In this document: in pieces, positions 1-8,962 of the stretch
Position numbering within the stretch: position 1 is the first letter of the stretch
How the letters are laid out: every line of letters begins with the position of its first letter
Source of the DNA: Sungkyunkwania multivorans
GTDB lineage: Bacteria; Bacteroidota; Bacteroidia; Flavobacteriales; Flavobacteriaceae
Direction of reading: 5' to 3'
Assembly (NCBI RefSeq): GCF_042675645.1
Contig: NZ_JBHTJH010000004.1
Span: forward strand, 1,054,001 to 1,118,000
Length of the DNA stretch: 64,000 nucleotides
Position numbers and translations under genes: made by a program
The notes under the pieces: model-generated
The model's input: the letters and a program-made list of their open reading frames with translations, nothing else
Told to the model about the DNA's origin: nothing
The model's database searches: none

Positions 1-193
1 TGTGCCAAATTGTTTCGATGTTCACTAGATTCAAATAGGTCGATAATGGACATAATGATGAATTTTTGAGGTTATTGACGCATTCAATTTGTATCTTTCA
101 TAAAGATATCTCATCTGTCGCTCCTAAATAATGACCTAAATCATTTTTTGTTCTTGTCTACTAAAGCAATTTTGTTTTTAAAATGACCAACCG

Positions 194-379
194 ATGAATA
201 CAACTACCAAAACCAAAAACTCTTCCTCCAATGCCGTCTACGGACTTGGTTTTATTGGAGCTGCCATTTATTACATCTCTACAGCGACCAGCTTCTGGAT
301 GGGTGTCTTAGGATTCTTAAAGGCCATCGTCTGGCCTGCCTTTATCGTTTATGAGGCATTGACATACTTGAATGCTTAG
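194..379 (+). CDS. Small conserved membrane protein
   Basis: 61 residues. A short Ser/Thr/Lys/Asn-rich head (residues 1-13) is followed by two hydrophobic stretches, about 14-32 (VYGLGFIGAAIYYIS) and 36-58 (MGVLGFLKAIVWPAFIVYEA). The protein is therefore probably a two-helix inner membrane protein. The pattern resembles short unannotated membrane proteins found in many bacteria, but I know no assigned function. It stands alone, with 193 bases of AT-rich upstream DNA in the window and a convergent gene fragment downstream. The ATG is preceded by AT-rich sequence with no clear ribosome site, which is normal for Bacteroidota. Confidence 0.7.
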   Translation: MNTTTKTKNSSSNAVYGLGFIGAAIYYISTATSFWMGVLGFLKAIVWPAFIVYEALTYLNA

Positions 380-402
380 CAGCACAAGCGTGAGAAGAAT
401 GG

Positions 403-603
403 CTATTTTTGCGCTCGATAAAAACTCTTATTCACGATAAACCAACGACCTTCTGTCTTTTGAAGCGTCATAAAATCGTGAAAGATCTTTTCGGCGTCTT
501 CAATTTTTAGTCTTGTAACTGCAGTACTGCCTTCGATGACCATGCTTACAACTTTTAAAGGAATCCTAAAAAGGCCTGAAACGCCAAACACCTGAACGTT
601 CAA
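403..603 (-). pseudogene. C-terminal remnant of an NTF2-like (lumazine-binding type) protein
   Basis: Only about 50 residues carry family signal: the run from VVSMVIEG through TAVTRLKI and FHDFMTLQK to GRWFIVNKSFY. This is the usual last third of the putative lumazine-binding / SnoaL-like family, whose members are normally about 120-150 residues. The N-terminal helices of the cone fold are missing. The only start giving the longer reading is a TTG at 603; the first ATG in frame (residue 22) gives a still shorter product. The open frame runs on upstream into the end of the thioesterase gene without a plausible start. I read it as a truncated remnant; a short expressed protein cannot be excluded. 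Confidence 0.5.
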
Positions 604-614
604 CTCAAAAACTT

Positions 615-1481
615 CTAAACGCTCTTGGGTCGCATCAATCCTTCTTGCGCTACAGAGGCGATCAACTTACCATCGCGCGTAAAGATATTGCCCCTGGCAA
701 AGCCTCTGGCGCCATAGGTGCTTGGCGAATCCATGGAGAATAGCATCCAATCATTAAAGTCAAAGTCTCTATAATACCACATCGAATGGTCTAAACTTGC
801 CATCTGCGTATTGCCAAAATGCGCGCGACTCGCATGCGGGTTCATGGCGGCCGATAGAATGTTGTAATCTGAAATATAGGTGAGCACCTGCTGCTTGGTG
901 GCCAGATCGAGTTTGGAGGCATCTCCTTTCAATCGAAACCAGACATCTTCTTTTGGCGGCAGGTCCTTTCGATCCATCGGATTGGGCAGTTGTACTGGCT
1001 TAAAATCGATAGGGCGTTCTATGGACAAGAAGGTTTTCATGGCCTCGGGTAAGAAGGCACCGTATTGATTCACCACATCTGTCCAGCTTAGCAATTCTTC
1101 TGGCTGTTTTAGATCGGTTGGCATCGAAACTTGATGTGAGTGCCCCTCTTCTACCCTATGAAACGATGCCGCTAAGATAAAGATCGTGGTCTCTCCCTGT
1201 TTTGCAGTGACACGTCTAGTGGAGAAACTCCCCCCATCGCGGATAATACCAACATCAAAGGTGATGGGAAGTTCTAGATCTCCTGCCTCTAAAAAGTAGG
1301 CGTGCATCGAATGTAGGATCCGTTTGTTTCGAATGGTCCGATAGGCGGCATTCAGGGCTTGCGATAGCACTTGTCCGCCAAAAACGTTGGGACTACCAAT
1401 GGATTTGCTAACACCATTGAATTGGTGTTCATTAAGTTCCTCAAGGATCAACACATTAAGAAGGTCGTCAACTGTTTTCAT
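615..1481 (-). CDS. tesB: Acyl-CoA thioesterase II
   Basis: 288 residues, the normal size for TesB. The enzyme hydrolyses medium- and long-chain acyl-CoA to free acid and CoA. Two hot-dog halves are visible: the N-terminal half with GSPNVFGGQVLSQAL (about 27-41), and the C-terminal half with SLDHSMWYYRDF, SPSTYGARGFARG and ASVAQEGLMR (about 230-285). The Asp, Ser/Thr and Gln expected for the family's active site lie in the DHSMW, STYGARG and AQEG segments. It appears to be a monocistronic minus-strand gene, with 136 bases separating it from the M48 gene upstream. No signal peptide, so it is cytosolic. Confidence 0.93.
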   Translation of the reverse strand: MKTVDDLLNVLILEELNEHQFNGVSKSIGSPNVFGGQVLSQALNAAYRTIRNKRILHSMHAYFLEAGDLELPITFDVGIIRDGGSFSTRRVTAKQGETTIFILAASFHRVEEGHSHQVSMPTDLKQPEELLSWTDVVNQYGAFLPEAMKTFLSIERPIDFKPVQLPNPMDRKDLPPKEDVWFRLKGDASKLDLATKQQVLTYISDYNILSAAMNPHASRAHFGNTQMASLDHSMWYYRDFDFNDWMLFSMDSPSTYGARGFARGNIFTRDGKLIASVAQEGLMRPKSV

Positions 1482-1617
1482 GCCTATGGTTGTTTCCTTT
1501 CAAAGATAAGCGGGTAAATTGAATTGCCTCGCCTACAGATGTAACTAAATTTTAAATCGCCTAAAAGCCATGCTTGAAGATCGATATGCAAAAAAAAAAA
1601 TCAGCACCTAAATCAAA

Positions 1618-3726
1618 TTAGTTGACCACAACCGATTCTTTCTTAAGGTCCTCTAAAGGTCGGATCAAAAACGATATCAATTTAAATATGAGTCGATTAT
1701 AGTTGTTAATAAGTATATCGACATTGGCGGTCAAGGTCTGAAACTCACCATTGTTGAACGACTTTGAGTTTACTTTCTTCAATTCGTTATTGCCAAGCAT
1801 GTCCAATAGTTCATCCAGCGTTTCAATGTTGGGCAAGGGTGTGAAAAGCATTTCCTTGTTTCCATCCCGTAAAGATCTAACATGATCGACCAGTCCATTT
1901 ACTGTCATTGTCAGTCCCTTGATATCACTGTCTGTAACGTCCCCTTTCTCTGCTAATCGTGTAAAATGGCTGTGCACGGCATTATTCTTTCCCACAATGC
2001 TTTTAAGATCTTTTTGAAAATGGTCTAGCATCTTTATCCGTATGATCTGTACCTTTCGGTTTTCCACGTCCAAGGCCGCCAAACTCAATCGTAACATTTC
2101 TCGGTCCCAATCCGCAAAAGGCGCATGCAGTAGATCGTCGCGATCCTTGACCATGCATTCTACAGCATCATTCAGGTTTTTTTTCTTGTATTTGGTTCCT
2201 TTGTATTCAAACTCCTTTATTTTTTTGGCTCCATTGGAGATCAAAGCTAATTCTTGATACTTTTCATTGATCTCTTTGATGGGCTGCATCAATTTGGGCA
2301 ATTCTTCTCGAACCAATGTTTCAAAACGATCACGTATCTCATCGGGTGAAATATCTTCTCCATTAGGCTGTATTTCTGAAAGCTCTGGCAAATTCAAATA
2401 GCGCTCATTAAAACTCCCCATATATTCTTCTCCGAAAACCTGCTCTGTGCTCTTTTCTTGAGCGATGAAAGCAGTCATTTTTTTTGTGTCAGGGATATAT
2501 TCTGCTGGCTTTAGTTGCATGAAGTTCAAGTACAATTTTTGAGTGATCTCTTCTTGTATCTTTTCAGGTTCTTCAAATAATATCCATGGAGACGTCTCAT
2601 CAACCGTTCCCGAAACATATGGTCGTTTTGCATTTTCTTCACGATCTTTGTTGGCCGGGTGGCTCGCATACATGTCCAAGGACGAATACGTTTCCTCCTC
2701 CTTGAATACAACGGGCACCCCGTCCTCGTCAGATTCGCGAGCATCAATTTCTTTCTGCATTGCCTCCTGTTGCTGCTCTAGCATGGTCTTTTGGTGTAAA
2801 AAAAGATTACCAGAATATATCTTTTGTGAAGCTGCAGTCCCCGTATAGGACAAAGTCGCATCCCAACTGCTAAATGCCTTCTCTAGCTTCCATAATGCAT
2901 TGATTATCGCATCGCTACCACTAACGCTCACCGCCACCTTATCTGCGTGAAATTCCATCTCTCGCGATAGTGATGAATGCAGTAGATTGATCATCTTATA
3001 TATCAAGAACATCAATTGGCGTACCAACCAGATAAAAGGAGTAATGATCCAAGCAATAAATGAGATACGAATATCGATCCCTCTCCACATGGCTAGAATA
3101 TCGTCCCATTTGTCACGCTCGAAGATCATGTCGTGAATGATTTGATTGGCCATATAGACATAGCTGCCCACTTGCATACTAGATTGTGAGAAATGACCAA
3201 ACTCGTGCGCCATTACCGCTTTGAATTCCGTTAGATTCAATCCGTTCACCAAACCTAGACCTATGAGCAAATTCTTCTTTTGTGGAAAAAATAGGCTCAG
3301 TAAGGTGCTGTTGAAGAACACACAGGCGTTCACATCATGATTGACCAAGATCTTATTGGGTATAGGCCCATTGGTATCCTTTGCAATTCTGTGAATGAAC
3401 GCGTATAATTTAGGATGATTCTTTGCAGTGATCTCAACGGAGACTTTGTCTTGAAACTTATTGAATTTGAACAAGAACTTCAAAGTGAACAACACCAACA
3501 TGAGTCCGCCCACGGCCCCGGCAAGTTCCCAGAGGGTTCCATCATTCATAAAGCTGTTGAACATATAATATGTGAAGTACGAAAAGCCGAAAAGCATCCC
3601 AAAATAACATAGATAGAAAAGTAGGATACCAAGGATGGCAAGGACTACCTTGCTCTTATACGAACGATGAACTTCGGTTAAATTCTCAGGGACAGCCGAG
3701 GGGTTCTCGGGATAACTATACAGCAT
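1618..3726 (-). CDS. M48 family metallopeptidase, membrane-bound, large form
   Basis: 702 residues. Two membrane segments lie at about 26-56 and 64-87, followed by the zinc protease domain with HEFGH at 174-178 and the downstream acidic zinc ligand in SREMEFHADKVA (about 255-266). A further hydrophobic region sits between these motifs (about 210-240), as in HtpX-type proteases. The last 400 residues are soluble and partly helical, with no domain I recognise. HtpX-like enzymes cut misfolded membrane proteins, but the long C-terminal part makes the substrate uncertain. The ATG start reads MLYSYPENPSAVPENL, and 126 bases separate it from the divergent GH32 gene. Confidence 0.88.
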   Translation of the reverse strand: MLYSYPENPSAVPENLTEVHRSYKSKVVLAILGILLFYLCYFGMLFGFSYFTYYMFNSFMNDGTLWELAGAVGGLMLVLFTLKFLFKFNKFQDKVSVEITAKNHPKLYAFIHRIAKDTNGPIPNKILVNHDVNACVFFNSTLLSLFFPQKKNLLIGLGLVNGLNLTEFKAVMAHEFGHFSQSSMQVGSYVYMANQIIHDMIFERDKWDDILAMWRGIDIRISFIAWIITPFIWLVRQLMFLIYKMINLLHSSLSREMEFHADKVAVSVSGSDAIINALWKLEKAFSSWDATLSYTGTAASQKIYSGNLFLHQKTMLEQQQEAMQKEIDARESDEDGVPVVFKEEETYSSLDMYASHPANKDREENAKRPYVSGTVDETSPWILFEEPEKIQEEITQKLYLNFMQLKPAEYIPDTKKMTAFIAQEKSTEQVFGEEYMGSFNERYLNLPELSEIQPNGEDISPDEIRDRFETLVREELPKLMQPIKEINEKYQELALISNGAKKIKEFEYKGTKYKKKNLNDAVECMVKDRDDLLHAPFADWDREMLRLSLAALDVENRKVQIIRIKMLDHFQKDLKSIVGKNNAVHSHFTRLAEKGDVTDSDIKGLTMTVNGLVDHVRSLRDGNKEMLFTPLPNIETLDELLDMLGNNELKKVNSKSFNNGEFQTLTANVDILINNYNRLIFKLISFLIRPLEDLKKESVVVN

Positions 3727-3852
3727 AGATGTAAAATTTGCGGCTTGAAAAATATGTCAAATTATAAGAATTCGCAAACAAGATTTCGTTCTGCCCTATT
3801 GCTGATGCATTCTTTATCCTTAACTTAGAGCAGCTAAGCACTTTACTGATCT

Positions 3853-5424
3853 ATGAAACGCGTTTTCCTATACCCACTGGTTTTATTATTACTTCTGAAC
3901 TGTAAGAAAGAGCAAAAGGAAGATCGTCCTGAAGCCCAAATCCAAAAAATTGATTCGCCGGCCAGTATGAATGAAAAGTATCGGCCTCAATTTCATTTTA
4001 CTCCAAAAGAAAAATGGATGAATGATCCCAACGGATTGGTGTATCACAACGGGATCTATCACCTTTTTTATCAACACTACCCAGAAGATATTGTGTGGGG
4101 GCCTATGCATTGGGGGCACGCTACAAGCATGGATTTGATCCACTGGAAACACCAACCTATCGCCTTATATCCAGACAAACATGGACTCATATTCTCGGGA
4201 AGCGCTGTTGTGGATAAAAAGAATACTGCTGGATTTGGCAAAAACGGGAAGACACCTTTGGTGGCCATTTTTACCTACCATTCGATGGAAGGTGAAAAAG
4301 CAGGTCGTGATGATTTTCAAACGCAAGGTATCGCCTATAGCCTCGACGATGGGCAAACATGGACCAAATATAAAGGGAATCCAGTAATTGGGAATCCAAC
4401 AGGCATTCGCGATTTTAGAGACCCCAAGGTGTTCTGGCATCGAGCATCCAGACAATGGATAATGATACTGGTCGCAGGGGATCATGCAAAGTTCTACTCC
4501 TCTCCTAACCTTAAGGATTGGACGCATCTTAGTGATTTTGGCAAGGATAAAGGCGCACATGGCGGAGTATGGGAATGCCCTGATCTTTTTAAAATGAAGG
4601 TACAAGATAGTGAAGAGGAAAAGTGGGTGCTGCTCATAAGCATCAACCCTGGTGCTCCCAATGGCGGGTCGGGGACCCAATATTTTGTGGGCGACTTTGA
4701 TGGCATCACATTTACCACCGATCAAAAAGAAACCAAATGGATCGACCGCGGAATGGACAACTATGCCGGTATTACTTATAATAATGCGCCCTACGATCGA
4801 CGGGTCTTTATCGGCTGGATGAGCAATTGGAACTATGCAAGGGATACACCAACCAAGGTCTGGCGGTCGGCAATGACCATGCCAAGGGATCTGCGCCTTG
4901 TCAAAGAACAAGATGTCTATTTTCTAAAGAGCCAACCTATTCGTGAATTGGGTTCATATATAGGCGAGACCTTATTTAGGACAGATATCGTGGTCGATAG
5001 TAAAAAATCCTTCAGCAAAGATTTTGATGACCTGAATCGAACAGCGATCTCATTCGACACCAACCTATCCAAAGACCTTAAATTGACCTTCTCCAACAAA
5101 CAAGGCGATTCTCTGGTCATAGGAGTGGATACCGAGCAGCAACAATTATTTCTCGATCGTAGTGCTTCAGGTATAGTGAATTTTGAAAAAAGTTTTGCCG
5201 AAAGGCCTCAAGTGATCCCAATTGATGTCTCGGATAAAGACGTGCCATTCGAGCTGTATTTGGATCGCTCTTCGATCGAGTTATTTGTGGAAAAAGGAAA
5301 ATATGTGCTTACGGCTCAGGTATTTCCAAACGTTCCTTACACCAACATCAGTATTTCTGCTGACAAGAAGGCCGAGCTTTCCACATTTACAGTGCAACCT
5401 ATAAGATCTAGCTGGGATGAATAG
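3853..5424 (+). CDS. GH32 exo-fructosidase lipoprotein (levanase/inulinase type)
   Basis: 523 residues. The lipoprotein signal ends LLLLLNC, so Cys17 would be lipidated. The five-bladed propeller carries the GH32 signatures: WMNDPNG with nucleophile Asp58, RDP (189-191) and VWECPD with acid/base Glu241. The C-terminal beta-sandwich covers about 370-515. GH32 enzymes release fructose from sucrose, levan or inulin; which one is not readable from sequence. It is the first gene of a three-gene operon: its end overlaps the transporter start by 8 bases. The lipoprotein anchor suggests action on the periplasmic face or cell surface, feeding fructose to the transporter. Confidence 0.92.
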   Translation: MKRVFLYPLVLLLLLNCKKEQKEDRPEAQIQKIDSPASMNEKYRPQFHFTPKEKWMNDPNGLVYHNGIYHLFYQHYPEDIVWGPMHWGHATSMDLIHWKHQPIALYPDKHGLIFSGSAVVDKKNTAGFGKNGKTPLVAIFTYHSMEGEKAGRDDFQTQGIAYSLDDGQTWTKYKGNPVIGNPTGIRDFRDPKVFWHRASRQWIMILVAGDHAKFYSSPNLKDWTHLSDFGKDKGAHGGVWECPDLFKMKVQDSEEEKWVLLISINPGAPNGGSGTQYFVGDFDGITFTTDQKETKWIDRGMDNYAGITYNNAPYDRRVFIGWMSNWNYARDTPTKVWRSAMTMPRDLRLVKEQDVYFLKSQPIRELGSYIGETLFRTDIVVDSKKSFSKDFDDLNRTAISFDTNLSKDLKLTFSNKQGDSLVIGVDTEQQQLFLDRSASGIVNFEKSFAERPQVIPIDVSDKDVPFELYLDRSSIELFVEKGKYVLTAQVFPNVPYTNISISADKKAELSTFTVQPIRSSWDE

Positions 5425-6727
5425 AAAACTACTCGCATGGTCATTGATAGCGGCGATGGCTGGATTTTTATTCGGTTTTGATACCGTTGTGATATCTGGC
5501 GCTGACAAAAAATTACAAGCATTATGGGAGTCTTCTGATGCTTTTCATGGAATCGTAGTTATGGGAACCGCCCTATTTGGAACCCTATTTGGAGCGATAT
5601 TTGGAGGTTACCCCAGTAATCATCTAGGTCGAAAGAATACCTTGATCCTCATCGGAGTGCTTTATGTCTTCTCGGCCATTGGGTCTGCCCTAGCCAACGA
5701 TCCCTATATTTTTGCCCTTTTCAGATTTATCGGTGGTTTGGGCGTTGGCGCTTCTACCATCGCAGCACCAGCCTATGTTTCGGAGATCGCTCCTGCAAAG
5801 GACCGTGGACGATTGGTGGCCTTATATCAATTTAACATTGTGGCAGGGATCCTGATCGCTTTTATCTCCAACTACCTGCTAAGCGATATAGGTGAAAATG
5901 CGTGGCGTTGGATGCTGGGTGTTGAGGCCGTTCCCGCAGCGATCTATACCTTACTGGCCTTTACCATACCAAAAAGCCCTCGGTGGTTGGTCACCAAAGG
6001 TCATAGAGCTTCAGCACAAGCAATTATGCAACGAATTGATCCAAACATGGATTTTGAATCACTCATTGAGGAGATGAAGAATACCGACGAGGCTAACAAG
6101 GAGAACATTTTCTTAAAAAAATACCGAAAACCTTTACTTCTTGCCTTCTTTATTGCCTTTTTTAATCAGTTTTCAGGTATCAATGCTTTTCTATATTATG
6201 CTCCGCGAATCTTTGAGGAGGCAGGTCTGGCAGAAAGCACCGCCTTGCTAAGTAGTATTGGTATTGGTCTTACCAATCTCATATTTACACTTCTGGGGGT
6301 CTTTTTGATCGATAGACTAGGCAGAAAGCAGTTGATGTATATCGGCTCTGTCGGTTATATTCTTTCCTTGACTCTGGTCGCCATGGCCTTTTTTCTAGGC
6401 TGGTCTGGAATTATGGTGCCCATATTCCTCTTCATCTTTATCGCGGCCCACGCCATTGGACAAGGTGCCGTGATATGGGTATTTATCGCCGAAATATTTC
6501 CAAACCAGCTGCGTTCCTCGGGTCAGGCTTTTGGGAGTGCCACCCACTGGTTACTCGCTTGGCTGATCCCTTCCTCAGTACCTCTCTTGTTCGGGTGGGT
6601 AGGCGCAGGAGTCGTTTTTATCTTTTTTGCTTTGATGATGGTATGGCAGCTCCTATGGGTACGATTTAAGATGCCAGAGACCAAAGGGATACCGTTGGAG
6701 GAACTAAGCGAAAAATTATTGAAATGA
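5417..6727 (+). CDS. Sugar porter family MFS transporter, probable fructose importer
   Basis: 436 residues with about 12 membrane helices. Sugar-porter marks are GFDTVVISGA in helix 1, the loop 2-3 GRKNT motif, the helix 4-5 RFIGGLGVG motif, PKSPRWL after helix 6, NQFSGINAFLYYAP in helix 7, the DRLGRK repeat, and the C-terminal PETKG motif. These indicate proton-coupled monosaccharide import across the inner membrane. Its position between a fructan hydrolase and a PfkB kinase makes fructose the likely substrate. It overlaps the gene before by 8 bases and the gene after by 4 (ATGA), so all three are translationally coupled. Confidence 0.9.
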   Translation: MNRKLLAWSLIAAMAGFLFGFDTVVISGADKKLQALWESSDAFHGIVVMGTALFGTLFGAIFGGYPSNHLGRKNTLILIGVLYVFSAIGSALANDPYIFALFRFIGGLGVGASTIAAPAYVSEIAPAKDRGRLVALYQFNIVAGILIAFISNYLLSDIGENAWRWMLGVEAVPAAIYTLLAFTIPKSPRWLVTKGHRASAQAIMQRIDPNMDFESLIEEMKNTDEANKENIFLKKYRKPLLLAFFIAFFNQFSGINAFLYYAPRIFEEAGLAESTALLSSIGIGLTNLIFTLLGVFLIDRLGRKQLMYIGSVGYILSLTLVAMAFFLGWSGIMVPIFLFIFIAAHAIGQGAVIWVFIAEIFPNQLRSSGQAFGSATHWLLAWLIPSSVPLLFGWVGAGVVFIFFALMMVWQLLWVRFKMPETKGIPLEELSEKLLK

Positions 6728-7620
6728 GCACTCCCGAACCACTTATTATTTGCTTTGGCGATATCCTTTGGGATATATTTCCCGAGTATAAAAAAGTGGG
6801 AGGTGCACCGCTGAATGTTGCGCTGAAACTTCATTCTTATGGGGCAAACACCTATCTGATCAGTGCCGTCGGAAACGATGCGCTAGGAAATGACCTTCTC
6901 GATCACCTTCACCAAAGAGGATTGCAAACACAGTTGGTACAAAGAACTAAAAAAAATCCTACCGGAAGTGTACTGGTCACTATTGACGATGATGGAAATG
7001 CGCAATATGATATAAAAAAACCTGCAGCTTGGGATAGCATCCAGTTTTCAAAAACGCTGGAGGAAGTGGTTAAGGAATCCGACGCTTTTACGTTCGTCAG
7101 TCTGGCTTTTAGAAGCAAAACATCAAAAGAGACACTCGACCGACTGCTTAAATCGGCATCGTACAAGGTTTTTGATGTAAATCTAAGAGCTCCGCATTAT
7201 AACTTGGACGAGGTTATATCCTATCTACAATTGGCTGATCTTATCAAATTGAACGATGAAGAATTGACGGTCATTTGTAGGCATCGCTCCTTTACCTCGA
7301 CCGATATCGAAGAACAAACTCACTTTATTGCCCAAGCTACACGGACCACCAATGTTTGTGTCACTCTTGGCGCTAAAGGCTCGCTTCTACTCAATGGGAA
7401 TCAGCTCTATAGACACCAAGGCTATAAAGTCACGGTAAAAGACACTGTAGGCGCTGGAGATTCTTTTCTGGCAAGCCTGATATACAAATTATTGACCCAT
7501 ACGGATGCGGAAGAGGCATTGGACTACGCCTCGGCAGTGGGCGCTTTGGTCGCCTCTAAGGAAGGCGCCAATCCTATCATTACCGAAAATGATATTGCCA
7601 AAATACGGAGTGGTGAATGA
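6724..7620 (+). CDS. PfkB family carbohydrate kinase, probable fructokinase
   Basis: 298 residues, typical for PfkB/ribokinase-fold fructokinases. The N-terminal signature GDILWDIFP and VGGAPLNVA (25-33) binds sugar. The C-terminal DTVGAGDSF signature carries catalytic Asp246 and the anion hole. The expected reaction is ATP-dependent phosphorylation of cytosolic fructose to fructose 6-phosphate. The start overlaps the transporter stop by 4 bases. The neighbouring minus-strand gene ends one base beyond this stop, and no terminator hairpin is visible between them. Confidence 0.9.
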   Translation: MSTPEPLIICFGDILWDIFPEYKKVGGAPLNVALKLHSYGANTYLISAVGNDALGNDLLDHLHQRGLQTQLVQRTKKNPTGSVLVTIDDDGNAQYDIKKPAAWDSIQFSKTLEEVVKESDAFTFVSLAFRSKTSKETLDRLLKSASYKVFDVNLRAPHYNLDEVISYLQLADLIKLNDEELTVICRHRSFTSTDIEEQTHFIAQATRTTNVCVTLGAKGSLLLNGNQLYRHQGYKVTVKDTVGAGDSFLASLIYKLLTHTDAEEALDYASAVGALVASKEGANPIITENDIAKIRSGE

Positions 7621-7621
7621 C

Positions 7622-7936
7622 CTAAGTTCTGCCGCCTCTAAGATTTGCGCGATATCGCTGTATGCGCTTTCTAAAGGCTATGATGCTATGCATGTGACTT
7701 TTTAAATGGCCAAGCCCTTGCTCCTTATGGTCTCGAAGAGATCTGATCAATTCATCATTACGCCGTCTTAAAAGCTCTACATGACGTCGATAGGTCTGCA
7801 AGCGCCTAAACAATCGATGCGTAGTTGGCTCATAATTGTGCGAGTGCAAAGCTCTTCTAATGGAATGTAGCTCCTTATCTATCTTCTCTAGACTAACAAG
7901 ATACTTCTCTTCATTATCTATCCGCAATGTTTCCAT
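7622..7936 (-). CDS. Hypothetical basic helical protein
   Basis: Read from the ATG at 7936 (METLRIDN...) it has 104 residues; a GTG 42 bases upstream would give 118. The protein is almost entirely helical and very rich in Arg, His, Leu and Lys, with heptad-like runs such as RLFRRLQTYRRHVELLRRRN, suggesting a short coiled coil or a nucleic-acid-binding helix bundle. No membrane segment or signal peptide. I do not recognise the family. It sits convergently against the fructokinase gene and divergently from the YceI gene, so it is likely transcribed alone. Confidence 0.65.
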   Translation of the reverse strand: METLRIDNEEKYLVSLEKIDKELHSIRRALHSHNYEPTTHRLFRRLQTYRRHVELLRRRNDELIRSLRDHKEQGLGHLKSHMHSIIAFRKRIQRYRANLRGGRT

Positions 7937-8094
7937 GGCTATTGGTTTTTGGAGGTTGTCTTTTATATTGAAAAGCACTTTAAGTTACTGATTATTGGAA
8001 AGTTAACAAAATATATTTCTGGAAAGCTCCTTTTTTAACACGGAAATGTTAAAAAGGAATTTGGCAAAGGTGGTCCAACGAGAGCGTCATTTCG

Positions 8095-8102
8095 TATATT
8101 TG
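8095..8102 (+). promoter_or_regulatory. Bacteroidota -7 element for the YceI gene
   Basis: TATATTTG matches TAnnTTTG exactly. No TTG lies at the usual -33 distance, so the match is partial. If used, transcription would begin near 8108. That would exclude the ATG at 8105 and favour the ATG at 8126 as the YceI start. Confidence 0.4.
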
Positions 8103-8125
8103 GCATGATACAACCGCAGCAATCG

Positions 8126-8704
8126 ATGAAACTACTACATGTCTTTATTTTACTGGCCTTAATTACCGGCACGAGCATTCAAGGACAACGCATTGAGGTC
8201 GTCACTGAGAATGCAGAGGCTGCTTTTACCTTCGTTGCAAAAGAAGTTGAAGGCACCATTGGCGAGATCAAAGCTACCATCGTGTTGGATGACACTGATC
8301 TTGAAAATGCGTCTTTTAGCGGCACGGCAAATATAGGAACGATCAACACCTCCAATTTTCTCAGAGACAAGCATTTGATGTGGAAGAAGTACTTTTATAA
8401 AAAGATGTTCCCCGAAGTGTCATTTAAAAGCACCGCTGTTGAGAAATTGGATGATGACATGTATGCCATTATGGGAATGATGACGTTACGAGGAAGGTCT
8501 CGGGAAGTTCGCATGGAATTTACCATTAAGGAAAAAGAACTCCGCGGGTTCTCCAGCATCAATATCGCAGATTTTGGGGTCAACGTTATGAAGCAAGATA
8601 AAGACAACCGTGTCGACATCAAGTTTACATTTCCTTTAGAAAAACCGATTGGCGCGGCACAAGAAAAGCTTCCTGAAGCGGAATCCGACGAGGAAGGGCA
8701 ATAG
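8126..8704 (+). CDS. YceI family periplasmic protein
   Basis: 192 residues from the preferred ATG (MKLLHVFILLALITG), which gives a clean Sec signal peptide ending near SIQGQ. The ATG 21 bases upstream would put seven polar residues before it. The rest is the YceI lipocalin-like barrel: the ENASFSGTANIGTINTSN segment, the DKHLMWKKYFYKKMFPEVSF segment and MTLRGRSREVRMEF are family hallmarks. YceI proteins bind long lipids such as polyisoprenoids or act in envelope stress; the ligand here is unknown. It lies tail to tail with the ACP gene of the PKS cluster, so any link to that lipid pathway is only positional. Confidence 0.85.
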   Translation: MKLLHVFILLALITGTSIQGQRIEVVTENAEAAFTFVAKEVEGTIGEIKATIVLDDTDLENASFSGTANIGTINTSNFLRDKHLMWKKYFYKKMFPEVSFKSTAVEKLDDDMYAIMGMMTLRGRSREVRMEFTIKEKELRGFSSINIADFGVNVMKQDKDNRVDIKFTFPLEKPIGAAQEKLPEAESDEEGQ

Positions 8705-8709
8705 GCCCA

Positions 8710-8961
8710 TCAATTCTCTAGACGCTGATCGATAACGCGTATGGCCCCGTCTACAGTGGTCATTTCTTCGATAGAGGCATCATCTATCTCAATATCAAAG
8801 GCATCCTCTACGTCTAACACAATATCCACTAAATTGGCAGAATTGATATTCAGTTCTTTGGTTAGATCGCTCTCAGGTCTTATATCAGCTGTTGTAACCC
8901 CCTCAGGCAAATATATCTTAATAATATTCTCTAGTTTGGCGTAAATTTCTTCTTTGGTCAT
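8710..8961 (-). CDS. Acyl carrier protein of the type III PKS cluster
   Basis: 83 residues from ATG (MTKEEIYAKLENI). It is acidic and of ACP size. The four-helix pattern is intact, and the phosphopantetheine Ser sits in ELNINSANLVDIVL, where the usual Asp-Ser-Leu reads Asn-Ser-Ala. The next helix, DVEDAFDIEIDDASIEEM, is typical of ACPs. The ATG lies one base after the ketosynthase stop (TGA-T-ATG), so the two are co-translated. It is the last gene of the minus-strand cluster and would carry acyl chains built by the neighbouring ketosynthase, dehydratase and reductase. A longer reading to 9204 exists but overlaps the ketosynthase. Confidence 0.87.
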   Translation of the reverse strand: MTKEEIYAKLENIIKIYLPEGVTTADIRPESDLTKELNINSANLVDIVLDVEDAFDIEIDDASIEEMTTVDGAIRVIDQRLEN

Positions 8962-8962
8962 A

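Noticed and set aside
4165..4911. 248-codon open frame antisense to the GH32 gene
   Set aside because: It lies wholly within a gene with intact catalytic motifs; the translated sequence is rich in Cys, His and Pro without domain pattern, typical of a shadow frame.
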